Shown: positions 1-8,787 of the stretch, piece after piece
Layout of the letters: every line of letters starts with the position of its first letter
Position numbering within the stretch: position 1 is the stretch's first letter
Assembly (NCBI RefSeq): GCF_025685685.1
Contig: NZ_JAGSYH010000002.1
Coordinates: forward strand, 110,768 to 174,767
DNA: 64,000 nt
DNA from: Acidicapsa dinghuensis
GTDB lineage: Bacteria > Acidobacteriota > Terriglobia > Terriglobales > Acidobacteriaceae
Reading direction: 5' to 3'
Notes under the pieces: model-generated
What the model saw: the letters and a program-made list of their open reading frames with translations, nothing else
The model's database searches: none
What the model was told of the DNA's origin: nothing
Translations under genes and position numbers: made by a program

Positions 1-313
1 GCTGGTTCAGGCCTTCACGCAGTGCGATGCGGTAGATCCAGGTACGAAGGGAAGACTCGCCGTGAAACGAGCCGATGCCGCGAAATATCTTCACGAAAAC
101 TTCCTGCGTGAGATCGGCAGCGTCTGAGGGATCACGCACCGTTCGCGCCAGAAGGCTGTAAATGGGCTGATGATACCGGGTGATAAGCCACGAAAAAGCC
201 TCTTCCGATCCCGCCTGTAACTCGGTGATCAGAGCGGCTTCTTCCGTCTGAAGTGAAAGCGCACTGGCGATGTTTCCCAACGTAACTCCCGCCTGCAAGT
301 CCGTGCCCTCCAC
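1..313 (-). CDS. ECF sigma-70 family RNA polymerase sigma factor (3' part missing)
   Basis: The reverse strand reads a sigma-70 region 2 protein that runs off the window's left edge. After about 20 leading residues come helices typical of ECF sigma factors: a segment ending ITRYHQPIYSLLARTVRD, then DAADLTQEVFVKIF and the start of region 2.4 (SSLRTWIYRIALRE). These regions bind core RNA polymerase and the -10 element. Region 4, which reads the -35, lies outside the window. I start it at a GTG (311-313); the frame stays open further upstream and a TTG follows shortly after, so the start is uncertain. No anti-sigma factor is visible. Confidence 0.85.
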   Translation of the reverse strand, partial: MEGTDLQAGVTLGNIASALSLQTEEAALITELQAGSEEAFSWLITRYHQPIYSLLARTVRDPSDAADLTQEVFVKIFRGIGSFHGESSLRTWIYRIALREGLNQ

Positions 314-568
314 ATTAACGCATACGACGTTATCTTTGCATGTGCCGGCGCAAGCGCCAGACACACTAATCGTGCCGAAGTGAAAGAATTGGTGTGATTT
401 GCCGATGCCAGAAGTTTTTGCCGCTCGGCCGGTAAATCCGGCCTGACGGCGAATCTTTCCGCGTTGGCTCTTCACCACAGCTCTACTTCGTTAGACACCA
501 ACCCCCGGCAGAAGTGTTCCCGACTATATGCGGAAAAAACGGATGCGCTCTGACTGGTGCGCTCCTGA

Positions 569-1522
569 CTATTCAATCGTGAAAACGACCCGTTTTCCTT
601 TTTCAGTGCGTCCCCAGGCTTCGGTAACTTCTGCGAGCGGCACTGGCTCGACCGCAACTTGAAGACGTCCCTCTGCGGCAATCTGCAGCAGTTCCTGAAT
701 GCCACCGAGAACCTGTTTGAGCGGAACACTGCCAAAGCCGCTGCCAGATAACGTGAGATCCACGCTGCGCAGCAAGGCGCCGGGCAATGCGATTGTTTTA
801 CCTGCGCTCTCGCCGACTTCGATCAGCCGGGTGCTCCTGGTAGCATCCGGGCGAAAGCTTTTCGCCAATGCTCCGAGGAAAAGCTCTGTCGGGCGGCCCC
901 AAAGATAGTCGATGACCACATCGAAGCCTCCTTGCGATAACTGATCGGCAAAGGCCCTGGAGATGGCCTCTTCGGGATCGGTCAGCGTAATGATCGCGTC
1001 CACACCGGAATCCCTGAGGGCATCTACATTACGGCCGGCGCCGATGATGCGCGACGCTCCGAGCTGGCGCGCGGCCTGCACAGCTAACTGCCCAGCCACG
1101 CCTGTCGCACCAAGAATAAGAACAGATTCACCCGGTTTGAGCGCGGCGCGCAATTTGAGCGAGAGCCATGCCGACATGCCGGGATTAGCGATCGCCGCAG
1201 CTTGTAAAGGGTCAAGGCCAGGTGGCAGTGGATAGCAGTTCTCTGGCCTAGCGACCGTCTTTTCCGCCATGGTTCCTAGCCCTTCTTGCGAGCCGAAACA
1301 GTAGACGAGCTTCCCGTCCAGTTCTCCCACGCCGTCAATGCCGGGAATGAGAGGAACTTTGCCGGAACTGGAGTAGTGTGCGCCACTGGCGCGAGACTTC
1401 ACAATCGGGTGAAGTCCCGCGGCGAGCATTTTGACCACAACCTCGCCTTGTCCGGCGACGGAATCGGAAAACTCTTGAAACTGGGGTGGTTGGCCGAGAA
1501 CATTGACGACGGCTGCTTGCAT
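569..1522 (-). CDS. Zinc-independent MDR / quinone oxidoreductase-like protein
   Basis: 317 aa medium-chain dehydrogenase/reductase. The N-terminal GroES-like half (MQAAVVNVLGQPP to about residue 120) precedes a Rossmann NAD(P)H site with the motif LILGATGVAGQLAVQAARQLGA around residue 130. No catalytic zinc Cys/His set is visible, which points to the quinone oxidoreductase branch that reduces quinones or enals with NADPH; the substrate cannot be deduced. The frame is open for about 100 codons upstream, but the ATG at 1520-1522 has a strong AAGGAGG six bases before it and is the family's normal start. It is divergent from the TetR gene at 1592, with two palindromes between them, so it is probably that repressor's target. 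Confidence 0.88.
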   Translation of the reverse strand: MQAAVVNVLGQPPQFQEFSDSVAGQGEVVVKMLAAGLHPIVKSRASGAHYSSSGKVPLIPGIDGVGELDGKLVYCFGSQEGLGTMAEKTVARPENCYPLPPGLDPLQAAAIANPGMSAWLSLKLRAALKPGESVLILGATGVAGQLAVQAARQLGASRIIGAGRNVDALRDSGVDAIITLTDPEEAISRAFADQLSQGGFDVVIDYLWGRPTELFLGALAKSFRPDATRSTRLIEVGESAGKTIALPGALLRSVDLTLSGSGFGSVPLKQVLGGIQELLQIAAEGRLQVAVEPVPLAEVTEAWGRTEKGKRVVFTIE

Positions 1523-1533
1523 TGCATACCTCC

Positions 1534-1568
1534 TTAACTTAGTTAAATAAAACTTTAACACCGTTAAA
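1534..1568. promoter_or_regulatory. Tandem TetR-type operators between divergent genes
   Basis: Two related palindromes share the core TTAAC-N3-GTTAA. The first, TTAACTTAGTTAA, is at 1534-1546; the second, TTTAACACCGTTAAA, is at 1554-1568. Their centres are 21 bp apart, two helical turns, so two dimers would sit on the same face of the DNA. They lie in the 69 bp between the starts of the oxidoreductase and the TetR gene and would control both promoters. That the TetR protein binds here is inferred from position and symmetry. Confidence 0.75.
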
Positions 1569-1591
1569 TTGAATTTGCTAGAATTTTCTTC

Positions 1592-2275
1592 GTGCCACTT
1601 GATCGCCAATCCATCTTGCAGCAGGCCTTCGCTGCTCTGAATGAATCCGGGCTGGAGAAATTGACGTTGCGACGCCTGGCAGCCCGGTTGAACGTGCAGG
1701 CGCCAGCGATTTACTGGCACTTCCGCAACAAGCAGGATCTGCTGGATGAGATGGCGACGCAGGTCATGCGCGATCTTGCCGGGCAACTGCCAGCTTTGGA
1801 GTCGGTGGAGCACTGGCAGAACTGGTGTCTTCAATTGGGCGGGCAGCTTCGTCGAACGCTTCTGGCGTATCGCGACGGGGCAAGAATGTTCAGCGGCACT
1901 TATCTGACGGATGCCTCTCTCTACGCGGCGATGGACGCAAACCTGCGCAGGCTGGTGAATAGCGGCTTCTCACTACGGCAATCCGTTGTGGCGACGACGT
2001 CAATCTATAGCTACACAGTGGGATTCGTGATCGAGGAGCAGGCAGTAGCGCAGGTCAAGAGCGCGGCAAATCCTCAATACGATATCGAGACACGAAATGC
2101 GCGCATTGATGAAACGAAGTTCCCACTAGCCTATGCCGCCGGAAAAGAGATGTTTCTCGCGTACGAGACACGATTCGCCGAGGGCCTGGCTTTAATCGTC
2201 GCAGGGATGGCTGTCACACTTGGCAGCGATGCCGCGAGGTTTGACGAAATGCGCCCAACCGGCGACAATAAATGA
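1592..2275 (+). CDS. TetR family transcriptional regulator
   Basis: 227 aa. Residues about 3-60 form a TetR helix-turn-helix (LDRQSILQQAFAALNESG, then RLAARLNVQAPAIYWHFRNK), closest in style to the TetR/TetR_C class, where a tryptophan follows the tyrosine of the recognition helix. The remainder is the all-helical ligand-binding and dimerisation half. It starts with GTG and has no clear Shine-Dalgarno, and the second palindrome ends only 23 bp upstream, so the message may have a very short leader. It is divergent from the oxidoreductase gene. The ligand is unknown; autoregulation and repression of the oxidoreductase are inferred. Confidence 0.9.
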   Translation: MPLDRQSILQQAFAALNESGLEKLTLRRLAARLNVQAPAIYWHFRNKQDLLDEMATQVMRDLAGQLPALESVEHWQNWCLQLGGQLRRTLLAYRDGARMFSGTYLTDASLYAAMDANLRRLVNSGFSLRQSVVATTSIYSYTVGFVIEEQAVAQVKSAANPQYDIETRNARIDETKFPLAYAAGKEMFLAYETRFAEGLALIVAGMAVTLGSDAARFDEMRPTGDNK

Positions 2276-2295
2276 GTTGTTCCCACCTTAGTAGT

Positions 2296-2371
2296 GGGCC
2301 TGTGGCGCAGCTGGGAGCGCGCTTCCATGGCATGGAAGAGGTCATCGGTTCGATCCCGATCAGGTCCACCA
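2296..2371 (+). tRNA. tRNA-Ala (GGC)
   Basis: A complete 76-base cloverleaf with encoded CCA. The acceptor stem GGGCCTG pairs with CAGGTCC and contains the G3:U70 wobble that identifies alanine tRNAs. The anticodon stem CTTCC/GGAAG encloses the loop ATGGCAT, giving anticodon GGC. The T arm carries GGTTCGATCC. It stands alone 20 bases after the TetR gene. Confidence 0.97.
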
Positions 2372-2507
2372 AACACCCCCTTACAAATCAAGCTTATGCC
2401 GGAATCGAGTCACTCCCTCCTCTGCGCACTCTGAAAGTCTGTGACGGCTGCGGGCTCGGCAGGTTGTATCGGTCCGACCTAAGCATCAACGATTCCCGAA
2501 TAAGCTC

Positions 2508-3290
2508 TTAACCTTTCATCCATACAGGGGAACGCTTCTCCAGAAACGCTGCAATCCCTTCACGGAAATCTTCTGTCTCGCGAGCCTCGGCATTCGCTTC
2601 AATCGCCAGCGTGAGAGCAGAATCGAGCCACGCCTTATTTTGCGAAGAAAGCAAGCGTTTGGTGGCTGCCAATGATTGCGGGCTATTGCGTGCCAGTGCT
2701 TCAGCAAGTTCATTTACCCGAGAGGTAAGCTGCCCCTGCTCGACTACTTCATGTACGAGCCCGAGGCGATACGCCTCAGCGGCACCGAAGAATCTGCCGC
2801 TCAATAAAAGGCCGCGTGCCTGCTTATCTCCAACCTGCAAAGCGAGATAAGCCGAAACTAACGCCGGCACAAACCCAATGCGCACTTCGGTGAATCCAAA
2901 CTTCGCGTCGGGCGTAGCCAAGGTATAGTCGCAAACCATCGCCAATCCTGTACCTCCAGCGATGGCGGCGCCTTTTACTGCCGCGATGGTTGGCTTCAGC
3001 AGATCATGCAAGGTGCGGAACATACGTGCAAGCAATTCCGCGCGAGCTTTCGCCTCATTCCCATCGCTATTGGCACTTGTCTGCAATTCATCGAGATCAA
3101 GGCCGGCGCAGAAGGATTTCCCTGCCCCATGCAAGACGACCACCCGGCACGCGCTGCTTACGCTCTCCTCCAGTGCTGCGATCAGTTCTGTCTGCAGCAC
3201 ATGTGTCAGCGCATTATGCCGCCCCGGACGATTCAGCGTGATACGCCGTACAGGCCCCTGATCCGATACCAGAATGGTTGTGTATTCCAC
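2508..3290 (-). CDS. liuC: Enoyl-CoA hydratase/isomerase, probably methylglutaconyl-CoA hydratase
   Basis: 260 aa crotonase-fold protein. The first oxyanion segment is SFCAGLDLDEL (about residues 59-69) and the second is IAGGTGLAMVCDYTLA followed by FGFTEVRIGFVPA. The Glu of TEVRIG matches crotonase Glu164, while the Glu144 position (GGCEL in crotonase) is Gly here, as in bacterial LiuC-type proteins. With HMG-CoA lyase immediately upstream, hydration of methylglutaconyl-CoA to HMG-CoA in leucine breakdown is the best assignment. The GTG start has GAGGG six bases before it. It is the last gene of the minus-strand operon, 28 bp after the lyase. Confidence 0.8.
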   Translation of the reverse strand: MEYTTILVSDQGPVRRITLNRPGRHNALTHVLQTELIAALEESVSSACRVVVLHGAGKSFCAGLDLDELQTSANSDGNEAKARAELLARMFRTLHDLLKPTIAAVKGAAIAGGTGLAMVCDYTLATPDAKFGFTEVRIGFVPALVSAYLALQVGDKQARGLLLSGRFFGAAEAYRLGLVHEVVEQGQLTSRVNELAEALARNSPQSLAATKRLLSSQNKAWLDSALTLAIEANAEARETEDFREGIAAFLEKRSPVWMKG

Positions 3291-3318
3291 AATTGCCCTC
3301 TTCTACCTGCTGACAGAT

Positions 3319-4191
3319 TCAAGATACAGCAGCTCCGAAATGACTGCCGATCGCCGCACTGGCGCGCACTAACCCATCCAGAGACCCCAGGTCGGGAAGC
3401 ACCGCACCACACTCTCGCAGCGTAGCAAGCAACGTCTCCGTCGCGATGTTGCCAACCAAAGCATCCTGTGCAAACGGGCAACCGCCCAGCCCGCCGATAG
3501 CGGAATCGAAGCGTCTGCAACCCGCGGCATAGGCTGCACTGATGCGCGCCGCTGCGTCGCGTGGCCGAGCATGAAGATGCACGCCGACTTCAATGCCATC
3601 GAATAAGGGAATCACAGCGGCAAGTGTGTCCTCAACTTGCGAAGGAGTCGCGAGACCAACGGTATCCGCAAGAGAGATCTGCTGCACACCCGAGTCGGCA
3701 AGCAGTTCGCATGCGTTGACCACTTCGTCGATGCTCCACGGCTCGCCATAGGAATTGCCAAAGGCCATCGACAGATATGCCACTACACCAAGGCCTGCTT
3801 TATAGGCTAGTGTTCCGGCGGCTTCCAGAGCATCGAGAGCTTCGTCGGGAGTCTGGTTCTGGTTACGCTGCAGGAACTCTGTTGAAATAGAGTATGGAAA
3901 TCCGATCGTCTGAACCGCGCCACTGCGAACTGCACGCTCGGCGCCTTTCTCATTGACCACGATGCCGATAATCTCCACGTCTTCGGGAGGCATCAGGTAG
4001 CGCAGCACTTCTTCCGAATCCGCCATCTGCGGAACTGCCTTCGGAGAAACAAAGCTTACCGCGTCAATATGACGGAATCCCGCGTCGATCAGCCGACGCA
4101 GATATTCGGTCTTCACCTCGATGGGCAGATGCCCCGCAAGTCCCTGCCAGGCATCGCGCGGGCACTCGACAATTTTTACAAGGTTGCTCAT
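3319..4191 (-). CDS. Hydroxymethylglutaryl-CoA lyase family protein
   Basis: 290 aa TIM-barrel protein of the HMGL-like family, expected to cleave HMG-CoA to acetoacetate and acetyl-CoA. The C-terminal metal and catalytic segments are present: VGVHLHARP (the HxH metal ligands) and GGLGGCPFAQ with the active-site cysteine. The N-terminal motif, normally GPRDGLQNE, reads ECPRDAWQGL: Arg-Asp and the Gln are kept but the flanking glycines are lost. The frame also has a TTG at 4234-4236 directly after the upstream stop, but the ATG at 4189-4191 starts where family members do. It is coupled in the branched-chain operon. Confidence 0.82.
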   Translation of the reverse strand: MSNLVKIVECPRDAWQGLAGHLPIEVKTEYLRRLIDAGFRHIDAVSFVSPKAVPQMADSEEVLRYLMPPEDVEIIGIVVNEKGAERAVRSGAVQTIGFPYSISTEFLQRNQNQTPDEALDALEAAGTLAYKAGLGVVAYLSMAFGNSYGEPWSIDEVVNACELLADSGVQQISLADTVGLATPSQVEDTLAAVIPLFDGIEVGVHLHARPRDAAARISAAYAAGCRRFDSAIGGLGGCPFAQDALVGNIATETLLATLRECGAVLPDLGSLDGLVRASAAIGSHFGAAVS

Positions 4192-4236
4192 CTCTTCCAA
4201 GCTATCGTGCAAGACCAGTGCCGTGCCACGCGACAA

Positions 4237-5427
4237 TCAACCGCGCGACGGATAGACCTTCAATATCTCGCGCCCAATGACCATACGTTGAATCTCGCTG
4301 GTGCCTTCTCCAATGGTGCACAGCTTCACATCGCGATAGTACTTCTCAACGGGATAGTCCTTGATGAAGCCATATCCGCCGAAAAGCTGTACCGCTTCAT
4401 CGCAGATATGAACGGCAACTTCGCTGGCGAACAATTTAGCCATCGACGACTCGCGCGTAACTTTGCGGCCTGCGTCTTTCAGAACTGCCGCGCGTTGGGT
4501 GAGCAGACGAGCAGCATCGAGCTCGGTCGCCATATCAGCAAGCTTCCACTGGATGCCCTGAAACTCCGCAATCGCCTTGCCGAATTGCCTTCGCTCTTTT
4601 ACATATTTCACCGCGGCATCGAGCGCGCCCCGCGCTATGCCCAATGCCAGCGCCGCGATTGAGATGCGACCGCCATCAAGCACACGCATCGCATCGATGA
4701 ACCCTTCGCCTTCCGCGCCCAGCAGATTTTCTTCCGGAATCTCACAATCCTCAAAGATCAGCTCGCTTGTATCGCTCGCGCGCAGGCCAAGCTTGTTTTC
4801 TTTTTTGCCCGGCTGAAAACCTGGCGTGCCTTTCTCAACTACAAAAGCGGAGAGCCCGTGCGTGCCTTTGCTTTTGTCCGTTGCCGCGATCACGACGGCA
4901 ACATCTGCGTGGCTTCCGTTGGTGATGAAGATTTTGTTTCCGTTGACAATGTAACGGTCTCCGCGTTTGACAGCAATAGTACGTGCGTTGCTTGCGTCGG
5001 ATCCCGAGCCAGGTTCAGTCAAAGCCCACGCCGCAAGCCACTCACCGCTTGCCAGCCGTGGAACGTATCGCTTCTTCTGCTCCTCATTGCCGGCTAGAAA
5101 GATGTGATTCGTGCCCAGAGAATTATGCGCGGCCATTGTAATGCCAAGCGAACCATCGGCTGCGGAGAGCTCCTCGATTGCGAGCACATAATCGACATAG
5201 CCGAGACCGGCGCCACCATACTCGGGCGGGAAAATAACCCCAAGCAATCCCATCTCGCCAAGCTTGCGGACGGCTGCGGCCGGAAACTCGCTTGCTTCGT
5301 CCCATCGCGCAACGTTCGGAGCAACCTCGCGCGTGGCGAACTCACGAATTTCTCGCCTTAGTTGTTCCTGCTCTTCGGTCAGTACAAAGGGATACAGGCT
5401 TTCCAACCGTTCCATCTCAACCGGCAT
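4237..5427 (-). CDS. Acyl-CoA dehydrogenase (branched-chain operon)
   Basis: 396 aa FAD flavoenzyme of full family length: helical N-terminal domain, middle beta domain ([23 protein letters not shown]) and C-terminal helices with [16 protein letters not shown]. The catalytic base is readable. [16 protein letters not shown] places Glu374 at the MCAD/SCAD position, whereas isovaleryl-CoA dehydrogenases have Ala or Gly there and use a Glu in an earlier helix; here that earlier site reads LDGGR. Context suggests isovaleryl-CoA, but residues favour a short- or branched-chain SCAD-like specificity. The ATG at 5425-5427 has GAGGAG five bases upstream, better than the GTG two codons earlier. Confidence 0.88.
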   Translation of the reverse strand: MPVEMERLESLYPFVLTEEQEQLRREIREFATREVAPNVARWDEASEFPAAAVRKLGEMGLLGVIFPPEYGGAGLGYVDYVLAIEELSAADGSLGITMAAHNSLGTNHIFLAGNEEQKKRYVPRLASGEWLAAWALTEPGSGSDASNARTIAVKRGDRYIVNGNKIFITNGSHADVAVVIAATDKSKGTHGLSAFVVEKGTPGFQPGKKENKLGLRASDTSELIFEDCEIPEENLLGAEGEGFIDAMRVLDGGRISIAALALGIARGALDAAVKYVKERRQFGKAIAEFQGIQWKLADMATELDAARLLTQRAAVLKDAGRKVTRESSMAKLFASEVAVHICDEAVQLFGGYGFIKDYPVEKYYRDVKLCTIGEGTSEIQRMVIGREILKVYPSRG

Positions 5428-5601
5428 TCGCACTCCTCTGAGCTACGCTGACACTCCCACAGTTGGATGCCGCGCCAGCGCAAACTGAAATACAGCCATC
5501 GAAAACCGGCAATCATACAGTGGCTTGTGCACCTCTGTCTTGCGCAGTGGCTGGAATTGGACAGACCTCGTATCGCAAAAGGCATTGCAAACGTTTCCGC
5601 G

Positions 5602-7320
5602 CTAGGTCTGGATAACGCCCGGATTCCATCGTGGAACTTCAGGATTCAACGCAGCGGCTTCCAGCGCCAGGGCAAGCGCTTCGCGCGTCTTCGCCGGATC
5701 GATGATGGCATCGACCCACAGGCGGGCAGCTCCATAGCGGGGGTCAGCCTGCGCATCATAGCTGGCTTTGATTTCCTCTTCAATCGCGCGTCGCTCTTCC
5801 GCTGTGAGCACGCGTCCGCCGCGCTCCATCTGCTTTGCTCGCACCTCGGTGAGAGTTGCCGCAGCTGAAGCACCACTCATCACTGCATAGCGCGCCGTCG
5901 GCCACGCAAAAAGAAAGCGAGGATCGTACGCCTTGCCGCACATGGCGTAATGCCCTGCTCCAAAGCTGCCGCCTACGATGACGGTGATCTTCGGCACCAC
6001 GCTGGTGCTGACAGCCGATACCATCTTGGCTCCGGCGCGAATAATGCCGGACCACTCTGCATCTTTGCCCACCATGAATCCGTTCACATCGTGCAGAAAG
6101 ATCATCGGCACGAGGTTCTGATTGCAGCCGAGAATGAAGCGCGCTGCTTTCTGCGCACTTTCTGTATAAATGACCCCACCTACTTCAATGCGTTTCGTTC
6201 CCGCGGCCGGCCCCATCGCTACAGTCTGGGTCTGATTCGTTTTTTGATTGGCAATAATGCCAACGGCGCGGCCAGCGATACGCGCATAGCCGCAAAGGAC
6301 CGTGCGGCCAAACTCGGCCTTGTACTCATCGAACTCACTGCGATCCACAATGCGCGCAATCACCTCGCGCATATCGTAGAGGTTGCTTGCTCCCGGCTCC
6401 GGATTCAGCAATGCGTATAGATCTTCCGCCGCATACTTCGGCGCATCTTCTGTGGCGTTGTAGTCTTTGCGGGCAAAGACTTCTTGCGGGTGCGCACCAA
6501 ATTTATCGACCAGTGATCGCAGTCGCGCGATACATGCCTCGTCATTCGGCTCTTTGAAGTCAACCGTACCCGAGATCTCTGCATGCATGGCTGCGCCGCC
6601 CAGCTCTTCCGCATCTGTTTTTTGCCCAATGGCGGCCTGCACCAGGGAAGGGCCGGCAAGAAATAGCCCGGAGCCTTCGGTCATCAATACGGTATCTGTC
6701 ATCACCGGCAGATACGCCCCGCCTGCGACACACATGCCCATAATTGCCGTGATTTGTGGTATCCCCATGGAACTCATCACGGCGTTATTGCGGAAGATGC
6801 GGCCAAAGTCGTCCGTGTCGGGGAATACATCCTCCTGTAACGGAAGAAATACACCTGCGGAGTCCACGAGATAAAGCGTAGGAATGCGATTCTCCATCGC
6901 AATGGTCTGCGCGCGGAGCACCTTTTTCGCGGTCATGGGAAAAAACGCGCCAGCCTTCACCGTGGCGTCATTGGCGATGATCATGCACAAGCGCCCACAT
7001 ACCCGTCCAAGACCAGTTACAACGCCAGCGGCAGGTGCACCGCCATATTCGGTGTACATTCCGTGCGCAGCCCACAAGCCCAGCTCAAGTAGTTCCATGC
7101 CGGGGTCAAGCAAAAGTTGCAGACGTTCGCGAACAATCAGCCTGCCCTTGGCATGCTGAGCTGTTGAGGCCTTTTCCCCGCCGCCCCGCCTGATCGAGTC
7201 TTCTTCAGCGCGCATACCCGTCAGCAATGCAAGTTGCGCGGCATGATTGGATTGCGATTTTGCCGCATCCAAAGCCAATCGGGAAATCAAGACATTGTCG
7301 CAATGGATTTCGCTCTTCAT
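5602..7320 (-). CDS. liuB: Acyl-CoA carboxylase carboxyltransferase (methylcrotonoyl-CoA carboxylase beta type)
   Basis: 572 aa with the tandem crotonase-like halves of carboxyltransferase beta subunits. Segments such as IANDATVKAGAFFPMT, YLVDSAGVFLPLQEDVFPD, MCVAGGAYLPVMTD and the C-terminal GGSFGAGHYAMCGKAYDPRF match methylcrotonoyl- rather than propionyl-CoA carboxylase. It would transfer CO2 from carboxybiotin to 3-methylcrotonyl-CoA in leucine catabolism. No biotin carboxylase/BCCP alpha subunit occurs in the window, although it is usually adjacent, so that partner must be elsewhere. It is the first gene of the operon and is divergent from the ROK regulator. The Shine-Dalgarno is weak; 174 bases separate it from the dehydrogenase. 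Confidence 0.88.
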   Translation of the reverse strand: MKSEIHCDNVLISRLALDAAKSQSNHAAQLALLTGMRAEEDSIRRGGGEKASTAQHAKGRLIVRERLQLLLDPGMELLELGLWAAHGMYTEYGGAPAAGVVTGLGRVCGRLCMIIANDATVKAGAFFPMTAKKVLRAQTIAMENRIPTLYLVDSAGVFLPLQEDVFPDTDDFGRIFRNNAVMSSMGIPQITAIMGMCVAGGAYLPVMTDTVLMTEGSGLFLAGPSLVQAAIGQKTDAEELGGAAMHAEISGTVDFKEPNDEACIARLRSLVDKFGAHPQEVFARKDYNATEDAPKYAAEDLYALLNPEPGASNLYDMREVIARIVDRSEFDEYKAEFGRTVLCGYARIAGRAVGIIANQKTNQTQTVAMGPAAGTKRIEVGGVIYTESAQKAARFILGCNQNLVPMIFLHDVNGFMVGKDAEWSGIIRAGAKMVSAVSTSVVPKITVIVGGSFGAGHYAMCGKAYDPRFLFAWPTARYAVMSGASAAATLTEVRAKQMERGGRVLTAEERRAIEEEIKASYDAQADPRYGAARLWVDAIIDPAKTREALALALEAAALNPEVPRWNPGVIQT

Positions 7321-7402
7321 AATTCATTTCACGAAACCTGCCGACTATAACATCTCCCGGATCGGCGTGCAGCATCGGAGAACCAACGACATCCCAACGC
7401 AT

Positions 7403-7448
7403 ACTGTTCCGGACTATGTTTTGAGCCTAGAAACATACGGAGAACAGT
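7403..7448. promoter_or_regulatory. Dyad element between the acyl-CoA operon and the ROK regulator
   Basis: A nested, slightly imperfect inverted repeat. The outer arms are ACTGTTC (7403-7409) and GAACAGT (7442-7448); the inner arms are TATGTTT (7415-7421) and AAACATA (7431-7437), around a 9-base centre. It lies in the 222 bp between divergent genes. The T-rich/A-rich inner arms resemble operators described for ROK repressors such as NagC and Mlc, so the neighbouring ROK protein is the likely binder. This is an inference from symmetry and position. Confidence 0.55.
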
Positions 7449-7542
7449 CCCAAACAAATGCCTCCGTTTCAGCATAGCTTTGCCTGTTTCATTCGCCACA
7501 AAAACAATATCTCGCTACACTTAGTATCCGCATTTAATATGA

Positions 7543-8787
7543 GTGGAATCGAAAGCCGGCGGAGCCGCAGCACATCACATGACAGCAAGTTCACGCTCTT
7601 CAGTTCGAGGCATTCGGCGTATCGACCTCGCCTACGTAAAACTCGCCTCAAGCGAAGATGCGCGTGACATCAATCGCGACATTGTTCTTGAGCTTATTCG
7701 CTGCAAGCAGCCGATCGCGCGCGCCGATCTGGCCCGGCTTTCAGGCCTGCAGCCCAGCACTGTCTCCGCTATCGTTGAGCAGCTCATCGCAGAGAAGTGG
7801 GTGACAGAAGGCGCCGTGGTGCGCCGCCCGCGCGGACGCAGACCAACGTTGCTGTCGCTCAACGACCGGCTCGTCATACTTGCGGCTGACATCCGCCCCA
7901 ATCAAGGCATCGTCGCCCTGGTGGATCTGAACGGAAGGTTTCTTGAACGGGAGACAGTATCTCTCGTCCGCCAGCCAGAACGTTCGGGGCAAAAAATTAT
8001 TACCTGCATGCAGTTGATCCTCTCCCGCCACGCGGACCGCTCTTGCGAGGGTGTCGGCATCAGCATGCCGGGGCGTGTCGATCCGGAGACGCAAAGGCTG
8101 ATTTTGGCCCCAAATCTGAAATGGACCAACTACGACCTGAAAACCGCGGTACAGGACGCGATGGGCCTGCGAGTCGAGTTGGCCAATGCCGCCAACGCCT
8201 GCCTGTTGTCGGAGCTATGGTCTGGCCGACTCGATGGAGTTCGAGATGCGGTACTTGTGACGGTGTCCGAAGGCATCGGCACTGCGATTCTCGCCAACGG
8301 ACAGCTCATCACGGGGACAAATGGACTGGCTGGGGAGTTCGGACACAGCCCCATCGATCCCTCCGGCCCCCTGTGCGGTTGCGGCCAGCGCGGCTGCTGG
8401 GAGATGTTTGCTTCATCGCGCGCTGGCCAGCGGTATTATGCAGAGATCTCGAAGAACGATGGCGTCATTCCAATCCCTCAGCTGCTGCAGCTTGCTGAAG
8501 AGGGGGACAAACGGGCGATCGAGGCCGTCATGCGTCAGGTAACTTGGCTGGGCCGCGGATTGAGACTGGTAACTGCATCCCTGGCGCCCAGAAAGATCCT
8601 CATTACGGGGGACATCGCCACTGTCTGGCCGCGTTTTGGACCCATCGTCCAGCGGGAAATGGAGAAAACCATGCTGGCTGGTACGCCACCGCAGCTCGAA
8701 ATCACTACCGATCCGGAACTCGCCCGATTGCGCGGAGCGGCGGCCGTGGTGCTGCAGCGGCATTCTGGCTCCAACCGGCCTGCCTGA
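7543..8787 (+). CDS. ROK family transcriptional regulator
   Basis: 414 aa. An N-terminal winged helix (about residues 45-105, with ARADLARLSGLQPSTVSAIVEQL) is followed by an ASKHA-fold ROK domain. The ROK zinc signature CGCGQRGCWE begins near residue 278, after GLAGEFGH, whose His also binds zinc in the family. Such proteins repress sugar or amino-sugar genes and respond to a sugar ligand, or act as global carbon regulators; here the divergent target is branched-chain acyl-CoA breakdown, which is unusual. GTG at 7543 is the longest start; an ATG at 7579 (MTASSRSS) is possible, and neither has a good Shine-Dalgarno. Confidence 0.88.
   Translation: MESKAGGAAAHHMTASSRSSVRGIRRIDLAYVKLASSEDARDINRDIVLELIRCKQPIARADLARLSGLQPSTVSAIVEQLIAEKWVTEGAVVRRPRGRRPTLLSLNDRLVILAADIRPNQGIVALVDLNGRFLERETVSLVRQPERSGQKIITCMQLILSRHADRSCEGVGISMPGRVDPETQRLILAPNLKWTNYDLKTAVQDAMGLRVELANAANACLLSELWSGRLDGVRDAVLVTVSEGIGTAILANGQLITGTNGLAGEFGHSPIDPSGPLCGCGQRGCWEMFASSRAGQRYYAEISKNDGVIPIPQLLQLAEEGDKRAIEAVMRQVTWLGRGLRLVTASLAPRKILITGDIATVWPRFGPIVQREMEKTMLAGTPPQLEITTDPELARLRGAAAVVLQRHSGSNRPA

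Noticed and set aside
427..443. GGCCGG-TAAAT-CCGGCC hairpin upstream of the sigma factor
   Set aside because: Six base pairs without a T-run in a GC-rich genome is weak; not reported as a terminator.
2131..2511. Opposed frames around tRNA-Ala (one containing GGPDRDRTDDLFHAME)
   Set aside because: These are known spurious translations across tRNA genes.
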